A stretch of DNA of 64,000 nt from Pinus tabuliformis (lineage: Eukaryota; Streptophyta; Pinopsida; Pinales; Pinaceae): NCBI GenBank assembly GCA_031772625.1, contig CM062811.1, positions 647,850,606-647,914,605 of the forward strand. The letters are read 5' to 3'. Positions 57,916-64,000 of this stretch are shown one piece after another. Position 1 is the stretch's first letter; the number at the start of each line of letters is the position of its first letter. The position numbers and the translations under genes are program-made. Under the pieces are notes generated by a model, which made no database searches, was not told the DNA's origin, and saw nothing but the letters and a program-made list of their open reading frames with translations.

Positions 57916-58039
57916 CTGCAATATCAAGAGTAAAATCAAGATAAGCAGGAATAATGATAAAAAAACTCTATAAACTAAGCACACTTTTCTAATCTAAAAC
58001 ACACCAGCTAGAAAGAAAACTAATCTAACTAAAATCTCC

Positions 58040-59300
58040 ACACCCAGCTTTAAGCATAATATCTCTTTAGATAAAGACCATTTATGGGTTTACCCAAAGA
58101 GACACCGTAAAAATCTACCAATTCATAGGCCCCTTTTGCCAGCTTTCGCTTAACAATAAAAGGACCATGCCACATAGGTACAAATTTTCTAGCACCTAGC
58201 TTATCGTTTGCTTGATCGTATAGTAAGACTAGGTCTCCTTCCGAAAAATTACGAGGTGTAACATTTCGATCGTACTGATCTTTAATTCATTTGGCATGAG
58301 TTTTGATTACTAATGCAGCATCACGTCGATTCTCATCTAGCTGAGCTAAGTACAACAAACGTTTCTCCTCTTCGAAAGTGGCTGGGAATAATTCTATGGC
58401 TATTTGCAGTGACGAAATTTCGCATTCAATGGGTAACACAGCTTCTAAACCATAAACCATTTGAAAAGGAGTGAAACCAGTTGATGTTTTTACTGAGGTT
58501 CGATACGCCCAAAGCGCTGAAAATAACATGTTATGCCAATTCGACCTGTGAATGCCAATGATTCGTCGGATCATAATGACTAGAACTTTGTTGATCGCTT
58601 CAACCAGACCATTAGCCTATGGGTAATATGGAGTAGAACTATCATGACGCAGGCCAAGTTGATCTGTTAGTTCAGTCATCATGATGTTTCGAAAATGAAT
58701 CCCATGATCAGTAATAATCGCTTGAGGAACACCGACCCTAGTAATTATATGATTGAAAACGAAAATTGTAGCAGTTTTGATGTCTGCCGAAAATTGTAGC
58801 AGTTTTGATGTCTTCCGAAAATGTAGGCATCGCCTCGGCCTACTTAGTAAAATAATCTACCGCAAGGATGATATACGCATGCCCCCCGGCCGAGTGAGGG
58901 TTATATGTAATAAAGTCAATACCCCACTTTGCAAAAGGGCCGACGGCAATTATAGGGTGGAGAGGAGCAAGTGGAGCATGCATCTTTCGATCAAAAATTT
59001 GACAATTGTGGCATTTTCGGACCGTGTAAATACAATCTTTAAATAAAGACAACCAGAAATAACCAGCGCACAATATATTTTGGGTTGTGGCATACCTAGA
59101 CATATGACCGCCACATGCTCCAGAGTGACAGTCATTTAGAACCTTTTCAGCTTCTTCATGAGTTAAACAACGTTGGAAAACAGAATCCACCCCACGACGA
59201 TAGAGTGTATCTCCAATGATTTTGTATTGTTGGGATTGGAAACGTATTTTCCGTTGCTGAGATCGTGAAATTTCAGGCCGAAAAGATTGGGTTTGGAGAT
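58040..59300 (-). pseudogene. Integrase of element 3, broken
   Basis: From the upstream side: NDCHSGACGGHMSRYATTQN and CHNCQIF (zinc-binding), PFAKWGIDFITYNPHSAGGH (first Asp), VDYFTK then a stop, a 28-bp tandem duplication (58760-58815) that shifts the frame, the second acidic block near 58710 (IITDHG), then ANGLVEAINKVLVIMIRRII (Glu; preceded by a stop at about 58619), LWAYRTSVKTSTGFTPFQMV, YGLEAVLPIECEI, and past a stop the C-terminal DQYDRNVTPRNFSEGDLVLL and KPINGLYLKRYYA. All three acidic residues are present, unlike in the nested element, but the frame is broken. Confidence 0.88.
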
Positions 59301-59870
59301 AAACAATGATATCTCCATACCATGGATCAAGAGTACTGATAAGAAACAAGGATTCGTCCGCAATGGGCTCTTCCGCCACAGTTTCAGTATCAGCACGCAG
59401 GAAGTCACACATCAGTTCCGCAAATACCAAATATTTCTTTGACTTAGATTTTTCAAATTCCAAGTCAAATTCTTGTAGGATAACAATCCATTTGGAATAC
59501 TTGCCCCCTAGCAATTGTTTGGTCAAAATATAGATCATAGGGTTACAGTCAGAAATTACTGTAGTTTTGCGTAGTAAGATGTAATGACGAAATCTTTGGA
59601 CAGCTTGAACAGCTGCCAAGGCCAATTTCTCCACATGCAAATATTTAAGCTTAGTCGGATTCAAAGTTCGACTAAGATAGTAAATCACATGTTCACTACC
59701 GAATTCATCTTCCTGAACTAAAACCATCCCGATGGTGGAATGAGAAGCGGCGAGGTACAAGAAGTAATCCTAGTTGTAGTTGGGAGGATGCAATAACAGT
59801 GCATGAGTTAACGCGTGTTTAAGTGCATCAAAAGATTTGTCAGCTATCTCATCCCAAAAGAATGGAGTAT
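59301..59870 (-). pseudogene. Ty3-type RNase H of element 3
   Basis: Blocks MYLAASHSTIGMVLVQED, HVIYYLSRTLNPTKLKYLHV, EKLALAAVQAVQRFRHYILL, VISDCNPMIYILTKQLLGGK and YSKWIVILQEFDLEFEKSKS in one frame with integrase's zinc-binding part. Stops precede it at about 59770 and 59870. It matches the nested element residue by residue apart from scattered changes. Confidence 0.85.
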
Positions 59871-60740
59871 TCTATTTCAACAACCTGGTAAAACCCTTTG
59901 TTATCTCGGCGTAGTTAGGAATGAATCGACATAAAAAGTTTGTTTTCCCTTGCAAACTTTGGAGTTGGCGAAGAGTCGAAGGAGGAGGCAATTTGACAAT
60001 AGCTTCAACCTTCGAGGGATCGACACGAATGCCGGCTTTTGAAACAACGAATCCTAGTAAACGACCCGTTTCTATACAGAAAACACATTTGTGTGGATTC
60101 AACCTAATTCGATAATGCCTACATCTCATAAAGATTGCTCGTAAATGAGTGAGATGATCGGCTCTACGTAATGAATGGGCAGGTAAATCATCGAGATAAG
60201 GTTGCACAATGTGCTTGATGTCATGAAACACGTAAGGCATAGCTCTTTGAAAAGTTGCATCAGCGTTCTTCAATCCAAAAGGTAATTTGCAATAAGCAAA
60301 TGTCCCCCATGGACAAATCAAAGTCGTTTTTGGTTGATCAACAAGGAGTATGTGAATTTGATTGTAACTGGAAAAACCATCCATAAAGGAGAAAATTTCA
60401 CTGCCAGCACAGTCATCAATGATTTGATCGATATAGGGGGTTGGATAATTGTCTTTGGAACAAGCTCGATTAATATCCCTATAATCGATACATATTCTTA
60501 TCGTTCCTTGCTTTTTGTTAACAGGAACAATATTCGATACCCAATCCGTTAAGGGAATTGGATAAATGAAACTTGCTTTAAGTAATTTCTCAACTTCTGC
60601 TTTAATAGCAGCAACTTTTCACGGATGTATCTAACACAAACGTTGCCGGAAGGGTTTAGCATCCGGGAAAGTTTTGATTTCATGAACAACAATTGCTAGA
60701 TCGATTCCTAGCATCTCTTCGTATGACCAGGAAAACACGT
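59871..60740 (-). pseudogene. Reverse transcriptase of element 3
   Basis: Reads AIKAEVEKLL, LTDWVSNIVPVNKKQGTIRI, CIDYRDINRACSKDNYPTPY, FSFMDGFSSYNQIHILL, CPWGTFAYCKLPFGLKNADA, VQPYLDDLPAHSLRRADHLT and LNPHKCVFCIETGRLLGFVV. The YxDD motif is intact (YLDD), in contrast to the nested copy. Stops lie upstream at about 60620 and 60650 and at 60747, where the region before RT (YEEMLGID) begins. Confidence 0.88.
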
Positions 60741-60747
60741 CACAGAA

Positions 60748-61360
60748 TTATTGAAATAGGGCTTTATAAGTTTGGAGTTCATTGTCCATACAAGAAGCAC
60801 CTATATGAATGTTTTCAACAATTCCAGGTTTAACTGAAATATCAATAGGAACCGTTCGAGAAATATTTCCCAAATTCAATTCAGAATCAAGATGTTGCAA
60901 TGGATTCTGTGGTTCTTTGACATAATCAGTAGTAAAAATAGATGAAAAATCATTCTCAAAATGATCAAGCTCAGGTAAGAACGAAGATCGATGATGAAGA
61001 TCTTCCCATGGTAAATCATCAACAGACAAAATTTCACAAATCTACTCATCAGTATGAACAAGTTCGGAAAAAGTTATTGAATCTGAGTTTGATATTGAAA
61101 GTGATTCTCCATGGACCACATTCATTAGATCAATTTCGGTTGAAGAAGGGTCAGAAAACGACTGTACAGCCTGATACGCAATTTCATAGGGACTCAAAGG
61201 CATCGCATCACCAAATGAATCCACCTCAGATTCAGAAGGTATAATCTAGGGATCATCATAAACAATGGTGTTTGATGAAATCATAAGAATGGTTGTAGTA
61301 GAAGGCAATACGTTAGGAGGAGGAAAGGTAAAAGTTACTAGTAAACCAGAATCTTTAATC
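60748..61360 (-). pseudogene. Protease-RT spacer of element 3, broken
   Basis: Frames 61224-61042 and 61029-60748 are parts of the linker between protease and RT. They include DAMPLSPYEIAYQAVQSFSD, MSVDDLPWEDLHHRSSFLPE and VENIHIGASCMDNELQTYKA. The nested element has the equivalent GEMPWEDYHHRSHLQDN and VENIHVGKSCSPSELEIYCT, at 13801-14045. There are two or more stops and no known domain. Confidence 0.75.
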
Positions 61361-61362
61361 AA

Positions 61363-62739
61363 TCATACCCAAACATCCCTATAAGGGATAGTTGTTTTAC
61401 CGACATGCTGGATACTTTCAGAAGAGGCTGGGTGAGATGAAAAGTAAGTTAGCCGGTCTATAGTTACGATATTTCCATTATGAGGAAACTTTATAAGCCG
61501 AAAGACCGATGAAACAACAACATTCATAGCATAAGACCAACTACGACCCAAGAGAAGGTTGTAATCCAGAGGGGCATCAACCACTTCCACATCTAGACTA
61601 ACAGTTTTTCCTTCAACCCCTATAGGTAAATCCTGCAGAATGCCAAAAGGATGGAACCCACGGCCATCAAAAGCCTTTAGAATCATCAGGGATTGATTGA
61701 GTGTAGGAGAACCAAGCGATATCCAACACTGGATCGACATAATACACATAGAAGCTCCCTCATCAATTACAGTCCTAAAGCAAGGTCTGTTTTTTACTAA
61801 CACTGGAATTTGGAAAGCCATTTGATGAGGTGAGTGAGGTGTACTATTTTCTAAATCGAAGATTATAAGGTTCGAGTCCTGAATATCAACAGCTCCTATA
61901 GCAGACAAAAGTAATTTATGTTGTGTTGGGCATGATTGTAGCACCTCCAAAGCCGACATTGCTGAAGGGGAAATAGATAAATCTTCAACAATGTTATAAT
62001 TCTGAGCAGCTCTCGCATGCTGATTGAAAGCTGACTTTTGAAGTATACCTTTAGTAGGCGGTTTGATTACTAAGTCTGAATTAGACTTCTCGATCTGTAG
62101 CGAATCAGAACCAGAAGGAGTTGAAGTTGATGGGTTTGAATTAGAAGATTTTGCTTCCTTACCACCAACAAGACTTTTACTACCATAATCTTGCGATCGC
62201 GTCGTAATCCTAACATGGGACATCATCATTATGGGTTCTTCCGAGGCATTTGAGGAAGAACCGATCGGCTTACTATCTTGACTAGGAAAAGGATCCTTCA
62301 AGACAACAGGCGTTTGAGAACTTTTGACGATTTTCGCAACGTCAGCGCGATGAGGGCAGTCTCTTGTAAAATGCTCTTCGTCACAAATGAGACAAGGATA
62401 ATGAGGTTTACGTTTCTTGTCAGTAGATTCAGTTTTATCTAATTTCTCTTTCGAATTTTGCTTATTTTTCTTCTTCCCTTTCTTTTTACCGCCAGATTTT
62501 GATTTGGCCGTAGATGATTCTACGACATGAATATCGGTAGGAATTTCAGCGGAAGAGTCTCCTGTCAGGGAATCTGGTAAAGTTATGATAGGAGAAGAAT
62601 TCTTTGAAGATTTCTTCTTGCTTTTGGTGTTAACTGAACCAATCATACCGTCAGCGGCATGAGACCCTGAAGGAGCTGCAGTTATTTCATTTTGTTTCGG
62701 AAGGTCGGGGATTTTATCGTGTAAAGTACCTGAGTGCAT
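61363..62739 (-). pseudogene. Gag zinc knuckle and protease of element 3
   Basis: A 458-codon open frame. A Lys-rich segment (residues 80-97) precedes the zinc knuckle C116, C119, H123, C128 with the same short C-x2-C-x3-H-x4-C spacing as in the nested element. The protease follows: VIDEGASMCIMS with Asp326 and LDYNLLLGRSW near residues 391-401. The conserved middle (HARAAQNYNIVEDLSISPSA, MSALEVLQSCP) also matches the nested element. The segment is uninterrupted, but gag before it and pol after it are broken. Confidence 0.87.
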
Positions 62740-62879
62740 ATAAACGAGATCAAGGTACTGAGCTTGAGTAATTACTTGCTCTTTAGTAACAACTCCTACC
62801 TTAGCTACATCCTCAGTGATTTTAGGTAATCATTATTTAACAAACCATTCTGCTAAAATTTGATCTGGAATAAAAACTT

Positions 62880-64000
62880 TCACTAAACGTCATCGACGTC
62901 GCCATTCATGAATATGATCTAAAATATATGTGGACGTTGATTGTTTTAATGAAGTTAATAATTCCGTGCCATTGTCATATCTGACAGGTAACTGAAAATG
63001 AGTTAAGAACAAAGTGGATAACTGACTAAAGTTATAAAAAGAGGCCCGCGGTAATTCAATGTACCACTTGGCCGCAAGACCAATCAGAGTGCATTGAAAA
63101 AGACGTAAGCGAATTGAATCATCTATAATGGAGTTAGATGCACACCAGAGGTGATAAGTCATCACATGGTTTGAAGAATCCTCTCCTCATTTACCTTCAA
63201 ACTTTGGGATATCACTAGGCAACTTATTCGGAATTGGCGGCCAAAACGGAAGATAATTAATCAGATCATTCATAAGGCGCGACAAATCAGGCAAGTCCAA
63301 AGTTGCTATAAATGGTAACTGATGGTTAGGGTCACGAAAACTCTGGGTCATTAGATCGGCCCCAAGAGGGGGATATCCAGGATAACTTGGAATTGAAATT
63401 GCATTTGGGATATTATATCCTCCCGGAAAACCGGGATTAACTAGACTGTACTGGGGTTGTTGAGGTTGCTAATAAGTATATCCAAGGTACGGTTGATACT
63501 GGTAAACTGCGTTTTGAACAGTAGGACCGAATTGGTATTGTCCCTGATACGGTTGATAAGTGAACTGTGGTTGACTTGTGACAACTGTACTTGGACCAGG
63601 TGGTCCTGCAGGCATCTGAATCGAAGTCTGAATTGTAGGTCCGGACAGAGGTAAAGATGCTTGAGTATTTGATGCAGGAACAGTAGAAACTGGAGCTATT
63701 GATACTCCAGAAGTAGGTGGGGTAGATTGAGCAGATGTTGCAGTAGTTGTAGTAGTCGTTTGAGGAGGAGTTGGAGGTGAACTAGGCCCAGACTAATGAG
63801 CTACACCAGGTGCAAAAGTTTGAATAGTAGGCTGGATAGGTTGCTGGGTTGAACCAAAAACCAAAGGTTGTCCAGATTGAGATGACAATTGCACATTAGG
63901 TTGCAAGATCTGTTGAGATTGAGATGGATCCCACACCATGTTCATTCCGAGGTATGGACCCATAGAAGGTTGAGCATATTGAGGACCATAACCGGGTTGA
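62880..64000 (-). pseudogene. Gag of element 3, partial and broken
   Basis: The core (62890-63165) reads IRLRLFQCTLIGLAAKWYIE, LPRASFYNFSQLSTLFLTHF and ILDHIHEWRRR, ending at a stop near 62890. Upstream (63200-64000) the sequence is Pro/Gln/Tyr-rich (repeated QPQ, YQP and GPS/GPT), like 11005-11700 of the nested element. The gag start lies beyond the window. Confidence 0.8.

Larger units (their letters stand above)
52786..64000 (-). mobile_element. Tat-like element with antisense PMD gene (partial)
   Basis: This minus-strand LTR retrotransposon leaves the window at the right. On its own strand the order is: Pro/Gln-rich gag part (64000-63200), gag core (63165-62890), zinc knuckle and protease (62739-61363), RT (60650-59870), Ty3-type RNase H (59760-59400), integrase (59300-58040), a separate second RNase H (57915-57496), an antisense PMD gene (57303-55628), a conserved 3' noncoding region (55600-53851), polypurine tract and 3' LTR (53835-52786). 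It is the same family type as the nested element at 7135-18839. Stops, a 28-bp duplication in integrase and lost catalytic residues make it inactive. Confidence 0.92.

Noticed and set aside
1..64000. CRISPR arrays, operons, riboswitches
   Set aside because: None seen; the sequence is plant nuclear DNA and the short tandem repeats lack spacer-repeat order.

Overview
The window looks like a piece of a large, AT-rich, transposon-filled seed-plant nuclear genome, plausibly a gymnosperm. The evidence is Ty3/gypsy elements of the Tat/Ogre-like and chromovirus types, a plant initiator tRNA-Met gene, an L1-type LINE, spliceosomal introns and a plant mobile domain (PMD) gene. There is no bacterial-style operon or CRISPR array. 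The only clearly intact gene is the tRNA. Almost every protein-coding stretch belongs to decayed mobile elements.

Layout. Positions 1-6349 are mostly anonymous repeat-derived DNA with microsatellites and one dispersed repeat shared with 49.0-49.5 kb. Positions 6350-25801 hold an old chromovirus (gag, protease, RT, RNase H, integrase, chromodomain). Its 5' LTR was split by a younger Tat-like element at 7135-18839. That inner element has about 1.05-kb LTRs, a CTACA target duplication and a perfect 18-nt tRNA-Arg-type primer site. Positions 25802-34880 are anonymous AT-rich DNA. Positions 34881-45144 are a tandem duplication of a 5.1-kb unit; each copy carries an RNase H-like fragment and two unrecognised ORF remnants. 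Then follow a probable SINE, an AT-rich minisatellite, the initiator tRNA-Met gene (46641-46712, minus strand) and a 5'-truncated LINE with a 12-bp target duplication (47036-48019). After another anonymous stretch, a second Tat-like element runs on the minus strand from its 3' LTR (52786-53835) past the right edge of the window.

The most interesting object is this second Tat-like element. On its coding strand the order is gag, zinc knuckle, protease, RT, Ty3-type RNase H, integrase, then a separate second RNase H ORF directly after a splice-acceptor-like site. Between that ORF and the 3' noncoding region lies an antisense (plus-strand) PMD gene with two recognisable introns, a TATA-like box and two in-frame stops. 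The inner Tat-like element at 7-19 kb shares the gag-pol and the 3' noncoding region but has lost the end of integrase, the second RNase H and the PMD gene. PMD proteins of plants are linked to transposon silencing, so a retroelement carrying one in antisense could be interacting with host silencing; this last point is inference.

Nesting order and decay agree with each other. By eye the outer chromovirus LTRs differ at roughly 18% of positions and the inner Tat LTRs at roughly 8%. The chromovirus pol also shows a strongly skewed decay: 12 of 13 premature stops in its long second frame are TAG, as expected from loss of methylated cytosine in CAG codons.
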